A stretch of DNA of 32,388 nucleotides from Flavobacteriaceae bacterium. Its GTDB lineage: Bacteria; Bacteroidota; Bacteroidia; Flavobacteriales; Flavobacteriaceae. A program made the position numbers and the translations under genes. The notes under the pieces were generated by a model that saw only the letters and a list, made by a program, of their open reading frames with translations, was not told where the DNA came from and did not search any database. Location: contig NZIQ01000018.1 in the NCBI GenBank assembly GCA_002691685.1, positions 1-32,388 of the forward strand, read 5' to 3'. Below, one piece after another: positions 19,239 through 28,230 of this stretch (the first letter of the stretch is position 1; each line of letters begins with the position of its first letter).

Positions 19239-20545
19239 CCATTTCTTCTGCTAGTCTGCTATTTTTTATTTTCTCGGGGATTTCTATATATATAAAGCGA
19301 CAAAAAATCAAAGAACCTATTTTGGCTTTGAATTCTATCAATGAAAGTAAATTTATCCTTTTAGTAGGCTCTGAATTCGGAAATACATATCGTTATGCTT
19401 CTGCGGTTGCTAAAGCAATCAAGGCTACAGGAAAAAAAGTTGCAATTACTACTCTCAATGAATACAGTTACTATCCCAAGGCTGAATATGTTCTAGTTTT
19501 TACTTCAACCTATGGAGATGGTGATCCACCATCAAACGGAAGAATGTTTGAAAAACTATTTTATGAAGTAAAACAAACGAATCAGATTCGATTTTCTGTA
19601 GTAGGTTTTGGGTCTTTAGATTACCCAAAGTATTGTCATTTCGCTATAAAAATAGATGGCTTATTACACAGCGACTTAAATTTTATTCCAGTGCATTCAC
19701 TTGTTAAAATAGATGACCAGTCAGATAGCGCATTTGAGGAATGGGTTCGTTCTTGGAATAAAAACACAGGAATGAACTGGAAGGTTTCTTTATCTAAATT
19801 AAAAAAGGAGTCAAGTCACAACAAATCATTTACTGTTATAGAACGAACGGCTCTTAATATTGATAATACCTCGTTATTGAGATTACGACCAAAAGAAAAC
19901 ATATGTTTTCACTCTGGAGATTTATTTAATGTAATTCCACCTGGAGATTCGCTGGCAAGACAATATTCTATTGCCAAAATTGATGGAGATATTTTGTTAA
20001 GTATTAAATGGAAGCCTAAAGGGGTTTGTTCTACATATTTATGTTCCTTAAAAAAAGGAGATATTCTTTTAGCTGGGGTTCAAGAAAATGTCAATTTTCA
20101 TTTCCCGAAAAAGACATCTTCAGTTTGGCTCATTTCAAATGGAACAGGAATAGCACCATTTTTAGGAATGCTAGATACAAATAATAATACCTCTATTCGA
20201 TTAAACTGGGGAGGAAGATCAGAAGTTTCTTTTGATTTATACAGAGAAATTGTAGAGCGATCACTTTCTCAGCATAATCTAAAGGATGTTCGTCAAGATT
20301 ATTACGCCACTTATGAATTAGCTTTTTCGCAGGGTAAAGAGAAAAAATATGTACAAGATTTGTTATCCGATAAGCAAGTCGAAGTAGCGAAAACACTTAG
20401 TGACGGTGGCGTATTTATGCTGTGTGGTTCTAAGGCCATGCAGAGTTTTGTTACTAATACTTTACAAGAAATATCTAAAATCCATTTAGATCAACCTTTG
20501 AGTGATTTTGAAAAAAAAGGACAACTCTTAATGGATTGTTATTAA
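19196..20545 (+). CDS. Flavodoxin / FNR-type reductase (sulfite reductase flavoprotein-like; C-terminal part of split PepSY-reductase)
   Basis: TM helix, flavodoxin motif 'VGSEFGNTYRYASAVAKAI', 'TSTYGDGDPPSNG', FAD/NAD motifs 'RQYSIA', 'ISNGTGIAPFLGML', C-terminal 'GGVFMLCGSKAM'. Confidence 0.8.
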   Translation: MAYGQGSILWSIILAISSASLLFFIFSGISIYIKRQKIKEPILALNSINESKFILLVGSEFGNTYRYASAVAKAIKATGKKVAITTLNEYSYYPKAEYVLVFTSTYGDGDPPSNGRMFEKLFYEVKQTNQIRFSVVGFGSLDYPKYCHFAIKIDGLLHSDLNFIPVHSLVKIDDQSDSAFEEWVRSWNKNTGMNWKVSLSKLKKESSHNKSFTVIERTALNIDNTSLLRLRPKENICFHSGDLFNVIPPGDSLARQYSIAKIDGDILLSIKWKPKGVCSTYLCSLKKGDILLAGVQENVNFHFPKKTSSVWLISNGTGIAPFLGMLDTNNNTSIRLNWGGRSEVSFDLYREIVERSLSQHNLKDVRQDYYATYELAFSQGKEKKYVQDLLSDKQVEVAKTLSDGGVFMLCGSKAMQSFVTNTLQEISKIHLDQPLSDFEKKGQLLMDCY

Positions 20546-20559
20546 AAATCATAAAACTT

Positions 20560-20913
20560 ATGTGCAACGAATTAAATACTTTAGCCAAGAATTTCGACGG
20601 AGAACTCCAACATTGTTGTGATTGCGGAGCCTATCACCTGCTTTTTAACAACCTTTATATTCAATTTAACCAGAGGGAATTTAAGGCGTTTAAACTTTTA
20701 TTATCTGAAACTGATGTAGATTACTGTAAATGTAGTCCTTATGTAAAAAACTTTAAACGAAAAATCCCTATTCAAACAATTCAGACTAATCTAACTTTGA
20801 TGTTTGATGAACAAGAATTTAAATCATTGAAAGATTTAATTTTTGAACGCACAAAAAATTCAAATACATTTTTACACAGTTCTGAAATTGATTACAGCGC
20901 TAATTTAAATTAA
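20560..20913 (+). CDS. DUF6686-like small Cys-containing protein
   Basis: Start at 20560 gives MCNELNTLAKNFDGELQHCCDCGAYHLLFNNLYIQFNQREFKAFK…; Cys pattern and position after PepSY-reductase fit DUF6686. Confidence 0.5.
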   Translation: MCNELNTLAKNFDGELQHCCDCGAYHLLFNNLYIQFNQREFKAFKLLLSETDVDYCKCSPYVKNFKRKIPIQTIQTNLTLMFDEQEFKSLKDLIFERTKNSNTFLHSSEIDYSANLN

Positions 20914-21172
20914 ACATCTTATGATTAATTAAATCAAATATTAACAAAGGCAATGGCTACACAAAATTTAATAAACCAATTGAAATGAAGTCTTAATAAT
21001 TGTCTAGGTTAAGATTATGATACTAACAATCTGGTAAAATTTACTTAAGATAATTAGCTAATTTAAAGAGGTTATTTGGCTTGTAATTACAATGGAAGAC
21101 TAAAACAATTTAATACAAATCAGGGCATAAAAAACCCCTATGCTGGGGAGGGTTAATAATATTCAATCGATT

Positions 21173-21593
21173 TTATTGTTGAGGTTGATATTTATAATAA
21201 CCTTCTACAGGAATTATCAGAAGATCATAACCTATTTCTGTGAACATCATACATGTTGCGCCACTGATGAAATCCGCAGTATTGCCTTCGAGTGAAGCTG
21301 GGTCTTTTAGAAATAACATCAAGTGAGGACCTGATTCAATCCATTGACGTTGAGCTGCATCTTCTTTACTAAAAGCCATAGGCATTGCCTCATGAGGATT
21401 TCCACCCATTGTCAGGGTCAGCCATTCCTCGCGGATTTGCCGCTAATGCGGTCTAGCCATTTGTGCCTTCTCTCAAAACAGTTCCATCTAGATCAATAAT
21501 AGTACAATCTGCAGCTATAAAAGATGGTCCGGCTTCATTAGCTCCATATATTCCATCTATAGTTTTAGAGGCTACCATTTTTCTGATATTCAT
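21173..21593 (-). pseudogene. Decayed paralog of the 29422-30072 lipoprotein gene
   Basis: Both protein and nucleotide identity with 29422-29910; has a 126-nt in-frame internal deletion, a 2-nt deletion frameshift and a Trp-to-stop change (acaaatggcTAGacc). Confidence 0.85.
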
Positions 21594-22061
21594 TTTTGGC
21601 ATTTGGAGAAAAGCTCCTAAAGGAGCATATCAAAAGTAATTACGTTAAAACCCTTCTTAAAGGATGATTTTTAGCCTACCTCATTATCTTTATTTATCTG
21701 TTTTATGTCAGAAAAATAAAATGGTTGACCAAGCATCTCATTTACTTTTATTAAATGGAATTCGTGATGGCTATAACTCCTGTAGCTACAGTACAAGGTG
21801 AATTTGATAGATGGCCTCAATCAACTTTTCATTTCTTTGGTCTTTTAGTTGTTTTTTGTTTTTTTATATTATCCTTAGATCTTGTATAAGTCAAAAAGGC
21901 GAAATAGTTCTTTTAATCACAAGATGAGCCAATGATCTACCCGCATTATTAGATTGTGGTAGTCACTTTTGGATTCTAATTGAAAGGACAACTAAGTCAG
22001 GGACAAGTCTTAAAAGAAAGTTTTATTACGAAAAAAATACTAATAACAACCCAAGAGTAAT

Positions 22062-23729
22062 CTATCCCATTATTTTAGGATTTAAGAATCTGTTTTTGTG
22101 TTTTACGAGATAGGTAATTGAATAACCCGTTTGTAAAGATATTTTATCAAAAGTTTCATTTTCTATGAGCATTTCATAAACTCTTTGCTCCCTCTGTTGT
22201 TTTATATATTTGGCAGGTTTAAACTCTTTGCTCAAGCTGTTAATTTCATGATAGTCTAACTTAAATTTATCTTGAAGAATTTCTAACGTAACAACCCTTA
22301 AGTTTCTATTAATGTATCTTTTTATACTAAAAATGACTTCCTGATTTGAAGGAGTTCTATTTCTGTTATTGTATAAAAAGAATAAGATAATGGCAACCAA
22401 AAGAAGTATTACTAAATACTCAATCGAGTTATTCTTATTTTGATTAAAACCTGAAATGTTATTAATAAAACCTGTTGTCTGAAATTTACTAACATTTTGG
22501 ATTTCATAAACTCCGTGAATACTTCCAAAAGAAATGTTATCATCAGATTTATAGAAGGCATGTCTATTGAACTCGTCGATAATGATGTTGTAATAAAGTC
22601 TCATTGAAGACTTGTCAAATAAACTTAAACCATTATTTCCGGAGATAAATAAGGTTTCTCCAATATCAGCTATAGTGTGAATTGAATTGTCAAGTGGATA
22701 GGAATGAATAATTTCAAGTCCTTCAGATTTTCTTTCAAGTTGTACTAATGTATTGTCCTTGGTAATGGCATAAAAAAAAATTCCGTCTAATGAACACTCT
22801 AAAATATCCGTAATATTATCCGCAATGTTTTCATCGATTATTCTAGTGGAATAATCGTTTAAATCAAGTGAAAAATAGTTATCATCATCAACGAAGTGAA
22901 ACTGATTAGAACTATTCATTCTTTCATAAATTTTATTTCTTATAGGAATAACATTTTTTTCTGAAGAATAAATTAATCTGAAATTATTTGATTTTAAATC
23001 AAACAGGTATATGCCTTTATCTCCCGTTGACGAGCTTGTTTTTTTTCCGGAAATTAACAGAAAATTTGAGTTGCCAAGATTGAAAATATCTGAAATCCTG
23101 CCGTAAGGAGCGTCAGAGCTTTTTGAATTATCATTGTTGTATAAAATTTTCTCAACGCCATTTTGGTAGCTTATAAGACCATTATAACATACGAATGTTA
23201 TGGAATCAAATTCTCTTATTTGACCGTCAGTATAACTTATGGATAATTCATTATCTTCAATAAAGACCCCGCCATAAAATCCAATTGAATTTTTCGAAAT
23301 TGACCTAACGCTTCCTATTGGAGTAAATTTGTAGGGTTTATTTTCAAGAATTAATAAATCTCCCCTAGAAATAACATATAATTTATTACCACTGTATAAA
23401 AAATCGGTAACTGATTCGTTGTACTCAGTGGTTAATTTCGTCGGTGACTTTTTGTATGATATTCTATGGCTTTTGTTGAATTCTAATTTTGAATTTATGG
23501 GTCCAGCAATAGAATTATTGATGATCTGCAGTTCATCAGTGATAATATCAATGGTGTAAACCCCTTTATTCGAACCCACATGAATTTTGCCTTCTATCAA
23601 TAAAACGTTGTAGTATATATTGTCAGGATAAATTTTGGTAAGACTGTAGTTATTGTCTAAAGGAAGTGTTAGATAAAGTAATAGTGAAGTGAATAAGGAG
23701 GTGACTATATTAAACAGAAGAGATATCAT
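22062..23729 (-). CDS. Transmembrane regulator: beta-propeller-like sensor, one TM, C-terminal AraC-like HTH
   Basis: N-terminal signal/TM, repeated propeller-like strands ('IHVGSNKGVYTID', 'LFISGNNGLSLFDKSS', 'ISFGSIHGVYEIQN'), TM 'YLVILLLVAIILFFLYNN', then an AraC-like HTH ending 'FDKISLQTGYSITYLVKHKNRFL'. Confidence 0.6.
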   Translation of the reverse strand: MISLLFNIVTSLFTSLLLYLTLPLDNNYSLTKIYPDNIYYNVLLIEGKIHVGSNKGVYTIDIITDELQIINNSIAGPINSKLEFNKSHRISYKKSPTKLTTEYNESVTDFLYSGNKLYVISRGDLLILENKPYKFTPIGSVRSISKNSIGFYGGVFIEDNELSISYTDGQIREFDSITFVCYNGLISYQNGVEKILYNNDNSKSSDAPYGRISDIFNLGNSNFLLISGKKTSSSTGDKGIYLFDLKSNNFRLIYSSEKNVIPIRNKIYERMNSSNQFHFVDDDNYFSLDLNDYSTRIIDENIADNITDILECSLDGIFFYAITKDNTLVQLERKSEGLEIIHSYPLDNSIHTIADIGETLFISGNNGLSLFDKSSMRLYYNIIIDEFNRHAFYKSDDNISFGSIHGVYEIQNVSKFQTTGFINNISGFNQNKNNSIEYLVILLLVAIILFFLYNNRNRTPSNQEVIFSIKRYINRNLRVVTLEILQDKFKLDYHEINSLSKEFKPAKYIKQQREQRVYEMLIENETFDKISLQTGYSITYLVKHKNRFLNPKIMG

Positions 23730-23828
23730 AGTAATTAATCAATATGATGTTTAACTAATAAATAGATTAAAAAGTAATGAATACATCACGAGAAGCAATA
23801 ATTAAAAAATATCCAATTAGCACATAAT

Positions 23829-24173
23829 TTAATAATATTTCTTGTATGATGAATAAACTTTTTTGTACTTACTTCCTTTTGAATATGCATCAATTGTAGA
23901 CCTTACTATTCTACCTGTGAAAAGATGTATTCCGTACTTTTTCATTAAATAGCTCTTTTTAGTATGTCTGTAGTTTTCTAATTTCTCTTCTAACTCTTTT
24001 TGTATTTTATCCGATGATACTTCTTCTATTGCGAGCAGTAGTTCATCCCTGCTGATTAGTTTATCCTTTTCATCATTTTTTTTAAATGATTCTATTAGAA
24101 ATGGATCATCTTCTAAAATCATTTTTAAAAGTTCAAGAACTTCTTGATAATAAATACTTTCTGTCATGTACAA
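23829..24173 (-). CDS. Hypothetical protein, acidic N-term / basic Tyr-rich C-term (114 aa)
   Basis: Complete ORF upstream of and in the same direction as the regulator; no family recognised. Confidence 0.45.
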   Translation of the reverse strand: MYMTESIYYQEVLELLKMILEDDPFLIESFKKNDEKDKLISRDELLLAIEEVSSDKIQKELEEKLENYRHTKKSYLMKKYGIHLFTGRIVRSTIDAYSKGSKYKKVYSSYKKYY

Positions 24174-24371
24174 TTCTTATTTTAAATATGTCTCGTGTTA
24201 ACGTGAATTTAGCAGGAAAAACATCTTTAGATGAAAATTATTACTTTTAAAAAAGGTCTAATTTTTTAAAAAAAGGTAAAATCTATTGTCTTTTTGATTT
24301 TTAAAGTCGATGACAAAACCAGAAGAAAATCATTTAAAAGATCAAGATTAAGAGATTGTTTGTTGGGCTGC

Positions 24372-24435
24372 GAGTAGCTGATTGCAAATCTTGTGATAGG
24401 GTGTGAGATGTCGGTCTTATCATCTCAGCTAACTC
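24372..24435 (+). promoter_or_regulatory. Candidate structured 5' leader of the CotH gene
   Basis: GAGT-AGCTGA (24372-24381) pairs with TCAGCTAACTC (24425-24435); alternative 7-bp hairpin TGAGATG(24404-24410)/CATCTCA(24421-24427). Confidence 0.3.
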
Positions 24436-24485
24436 TTTAGAGTAAGGTAAAAAAAGATTAACCTGAATTTTTTTAAATTTAATAT

Positions 24486-25865
24486 ATGCAAAAATTGATA
24501 AGGTTAAATCTACTCATTGTTTCGTATACTTTCTTAGTATTGATATTCTCTTGCTCAAAAGACAATTTCGACGAAATTAATTCTATTACAGATGAGACCC
24601 CTAGTGGAATTGAGTTTGAAGAGTACGTAGAAAGCGCGAATCACTCTTCAAATTACATTTATGACCATAACAAGCTTCATCGATTTGATATTTATATCAG
24701 TCAGCAAAATCTAAACAAAATCAATAATGATCCAGCAGCAGAGCAGTACGTTGATGGGTCTTTAGTTTTTGAAAATAAAATTATCAGCAATGTTGGTATT
24801 AGATACAAGGGTTCTATTGGAGCTTGGGTAGGGTGCTTATCGGGAAATGACTGGTCAAACCCCTCAGGATATAAGACTTGTCCAAAATTATCAATGAAAA
24901 TTAAAATTAATTGGCAGGGAGATAGAAAATTTTATGGTTTAAACAAGCTTCAGTTTCATTCACAAAATCTTGACCCATCTAAAATGCGCGAAAGATTAGG
25001 GTATTACATGTTTAGAAATTTTGGTGTAACAGCTCCAAGGTCAAATCACGCTGTCATCTATATCAATGGCGAGTTTAATGGGATTTTTGCAAATACCGAG
25101 CAAATTGACGGGCCATTTACCAATAAAAATTTTGACAACTCTGGGGGTAATTTGTATAAAGAAACATGGCCTGTACAATCTAATGGAGAAGCTCGCAGCG
25201 TATCTTATTTCCAAAGTGGATTAAAAACAAATGAAGAAGTATCTGATATTTCTATAATTAAAACTTTTTCAGATCAGTTAGCCGCTGTTAATCACAACGA
25301 AGCGTGGAGTGTGGTTGAAAACTGGATGGACAAAGAATCGTTTTTAAAAATGTTGGTGGTCGATAGAAGGGTTGCGCATGACGATGGATTTCTTCATTTC
25401 TATGCTAACGGGGAAAGCTTTGAGAATCATAATTACTATTTATACGAAGACCCTATTGAAAATAAATTACAGCTTATTCCATGGGATTTAGACAATGCCT
25501 TTGAAAACATACTTTTTGACAGAAACCCTGTAACACCTGTTAAAGACAAATGGTTTGAAACTACTAATAATTGTCAAGGGTTTACTCATGGCGCTTTTAA
25601 TCTTGTGCAAAAATCAGCAGCCTGTGATAAGATCATCGGATCTTTTGGACAATTTTTAGAGGAGTATAATGAGTTGGATATTGCCTTCAGAAATAATCTG
25701 TTTAATTCACCCAATATCGATGCCCTTTTAGATTCTTGGTCAAATCAAATAAGAGATGCCGTTATACAAGCGCACACCACACATGGCAATCAAGAACCCA
25801 GTTTTGAGGAGTGGAATGCGAGCTTAGGTACTTTAAAAAGCGAAATAAGTCAGTCCTTAAATTAG
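24486..25865 (+). CDS. CotH kinase family lipoprotein
   Basis: Lipobox 'LVLIFSCSKD'; CotH motifs 'NIGIRYKG'-like 'VGIRYKGS', 'KLQFHSQNLDPSKMRERLGYYMFRNFGV', 'AHDDGFLHFY…HNYYLYEDP…LQLIPWDLDNAFE'. Confidence 0.85.
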   Translation: MQKLIRLNLLIVSYTFLVLIFSCSKDNFDEINSITDETPSGIEFEEYVESANHSSNYIYDHNKLHRFDIYISQQNLNKINNDPAAEQYVDGSLVFENKIISNVGIRYKGSIGAWVGCLSGNDWSNPSGYKTCPKLSMKIKINWQGDRKFYGLNKLQFHSQNLDPSKMRERLGYYMFRNFGVTAPRSNHAVIYINGEFNGIFANTEQIDGPFTNKNFDNSGGNLYKETWPVQSNGEARSVSYFQSGLKTNEEVSDISIIKTFSDQLAAVNHNEAWSVVENWMDKESFLKMLVVDRRVAHDDGFLHFYANGESFENHNYYLYEDPIENKLQLIPWDLDNAFENILFDRNPVTPVKDKWFETTNNCQGFTHGAFNLVQKSAACDKIIGSFGQFLEEYNELDIAFRNNLFNSPNIDALLDSWSNQIRDAVIQAHTTHGNQEPSFEEWNASLGTLKSEISQSLN

Positions 25866-26025
25866 AAGGTGTTAGCCAATTATCTAATTACAAGCAGAGC
25901 CAAACCGTTCTATTCTAAAATCATGGGAATGGAAATATACTTCTACACCATCACAATCAAATACAATTGAGGTTGCCAATTGGCTTCAACTCAAATATCT
26001 ACGGAAATTTTAGTACATTTTATGG

Positions 26026-28134
26026 ATGATTCGAAATGTACTACACTTTTACCTTGGACTCCTTTTGATTTATGGATGTACCACTTCAAAAACTGAATTC
26101 AGTATAGCCCCTATTTTTTCAGACCAAATGGTCCTTCAACAGGAGCAGTCTAACCCGATATGGGGAAATGCCACACCTCATTCTAAAATCACCCTAAGCG
26201 CATCTTGGGGAGAGAAGGTAAGCACCCAAACAGATGCTTTAGGTCAATGGAAACTGCAACTACCAACGCCTACTTATGATAGAAACGACGCCTTGAATAG
26301 CCATACCATTGAGCTTACAGATGGAGATTCTAAAATTGAGATCAGTGATGTACTCATAGGCGAAGTATGGCTGGCTTCAGGACAGTCGAATATGGAGTGG
26401 AGAATGAATCAATGTGAAGGCTGCGTTATTAACCAAGTTCAAGAAATAAAAAACTCGACTAATCCTCAGATCAGAATGTTTTCGGTACCTGCAGATTTGT
26501 CTGGAGCATCGTTAAAATATACAACATGGCTATCGGCAAGTCCTGAAAATACTGGTGAGTTTAGTGCAGCAGCGTATTATTTTGCAAAAAAACTGCACGA
26601 TGAATTGAAGGTTCCTATAGGGATTGTCAACTCAAGTTGGGGAGGTACAAGAATTGAGTCTTGGATGAGTCCAAAAAAATTAAACCAATTGGATGAAACC
26701 AAGGAATTGATTTCTAAAGACTACAGTTTTTCAAAATATCAAGAGTTGATTATAAGACAAAACGATTCTATCATTAAGAATTTAAATGCAAAATACGGGT
26801 TCAATGGTTTTGATATTCCAAAATCTCCAGTTCGAGAAGAATTAGCCGATCAATTTCTCAAGGTATGGCAGGAGCTTGACCTAGATGATGCTTCATTTAA
26901 AAACACTGAATTTGATGATTCTTCATGGGACACTTGGACCCCTAATTTATACACCTATGGGGGATTAAAAAGTGACGGGCGATTTGAATCAGCTTATAAC
27001 GAGTCAGACCCTTTATTGTCTGATGGAGTCATTTGGTTTAGAACTGCGGTAGAGATTGATGATATCACCAAAGACTACATTTTACATGTCGAAAAGGGCA
27101 TAGATGATGGCGATCAAACCTATTTCAATGGAACCCTCATTGGAAATACATTAGGATGGAACCTTGAACGAAAATATACTATTTCAAAAGACCTCTTGAA
27201 AAAGGGTCGTAACACCATTGCCTTTAGAATTACCGATACAGGTGGTGGGGGAGGATTTAATAGTCCGGTAAGCATCTGCAATGAACAAGATGAGATTGTA
27301 CTGCCTTTTGATGAGTTTAAATTTAGACATCACGGATTCATTCTCAGTGGCACAGATTTTCTAATACACCACTATTCTAATGAGGAGTTAATCAACTTGC
27401 CCGAGGAGCTTAGAAAAGACCTTACGTCAAATACTTCGGTTACGATGCAGAACCAATTTTCTGCCATGTACGAAAAAATGCTCTCGCCAGTAATTCCATA
27501 TGGTATCAAAGGGTTTCTATGGTATCAGGGCGAATCTAATGTTCAAAATAATCACGAATATGCCAATTTGCTTTCCGGAATGATTGACGACTGGAGGTCG
27601 GCATGGGGATCGAATTTATCTTTTTATTATGCACAAATAGCCCCCTATATATATGATGATAATCTCAATTCTCAAGCGCTGCGTGAGGCCCAACGAAAAG
27701 CCCTGCAAAAAGTAGAAAAAACGGGAATGGCAGTTTTACTTGATATAGGCGAAGAGCTCGACATACATCCTGAAAACAAAAAAGACGTTGGCGAAAGGTT
27801 ATCCTATCACGCTTTGAAAAACGAATATGGGCTCGCTATTGTGGCTAACGGCCCACTGTATCGTGAGCACATAAGTAGAAACAATTACATTGAAGTTGTA
27901 TTTGATCACTCCGATAAAGGCTTGGTCGCTTCAGGAGATCTAAACGGCTTTGAAGTTGCTGGAGCTGATAAAGTATTTTATCCTGCCAAAGCGACTATAA
28001 TGAATAATAAGGTCAGGACTTTTTCAAATCAGGTTTCAAAACCCATACACGTGCGATATGGATGGAAAAATTGGTTTACAGGTACTCTTTTTAACGCTGA
28101 AGGCCTAGCAGCTTCATCCTTTTCAAGTCAATAA
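26026..28134 (+). CDS. Sialate O-acetylesterase (SGNH/GDSL) lipoprotein
   Basis: Lipobox 'LLLIYGCTT'; 'IFSDQMVLQQ…PIWGNATP', 'GEVWLASGQSNMEW', 'GIVNSSWGGTRIESWMS', 'GFLWYQGESNV'. Confidence 0.9.
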   Translation: MIRNVLHFYLGLLLIYGCTTSKTEFSIAPIFSDQMVLQQEQSNPIWGNATPHSKITLSASWGEKVSTQTDALGQWKLQLPTPTYDRNDALNSHTIELTDGDSKIEISDVLIGEVWLASGQSNMEWRMNQCEGCVINQVQEIKNSTNPQIRMFSVPADLSGASLKYTTWLSASPENTGEFSAAAYYFAKKLHDELKVPIGIVNSSWGGTRIESWMSPKKLNQLDETKELISKDYSFSKYQELIIRQNDSIIKNLNAKYGFNGFDIPKSPVREELADQFLKVWQELDLDDASFKNTEFDDSSWDTWTPNLYTYGGLKSDGRFESAYNESDPLLSDGVIWFRTAVEIDDITKDYILHVEKGIDDGDQTYFNGTLIGNTLGWNLERKYTISKDLLKKGRNTIAFRITDTGGGGGFNSPVSICNEQDEIVLPFDEFKFRHHGFILSGTDFLIHHYSNEELINLPEELRKDLTSNTSVTMQNQFSAMYEKMLSPVIPYGIKGFLWYQGESNVQNNHEYANLLSGMIDDWRSAWGSNLSFYYAQIAPYIYDDNLNSQALREAQRKALQKVEKTGMAVLLDIGEELDIHPENKKDVGERLSYHALKNEYGLAIVANGPLYREHISRNNYIEVVFDHSDKGLVASGDLNGFEVAGADKVFYPAKATIMNNKVRTFSNQVSKPIHVRYGWKNWFTGTLFNAEGLAASSFSSQ

Positions 28135-28230
28135 TGTTCTTTAGTATTAATCGTAACGACTTAACGAAATCTAATCAAAGAAATAAAATTCATAAGTGCA
28201 TATAAAACATATCGCATCCTCTCAATCCTA

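Noticed and set aside
21613-21626. GCTCC-TAAA-GGAGC hairpin next to the pseudogene
   Set aside because: Short 5-bp stem without a T-tract; insufficient for a terminator or regulatory call.
22834-22856. CGATTATTC/GAATAATCG hairpin in the regulator gene
   Set aside because: 9-bp AT-rich arms with a loop are expected a few times by chance in a window of this size; inside coding sequence.
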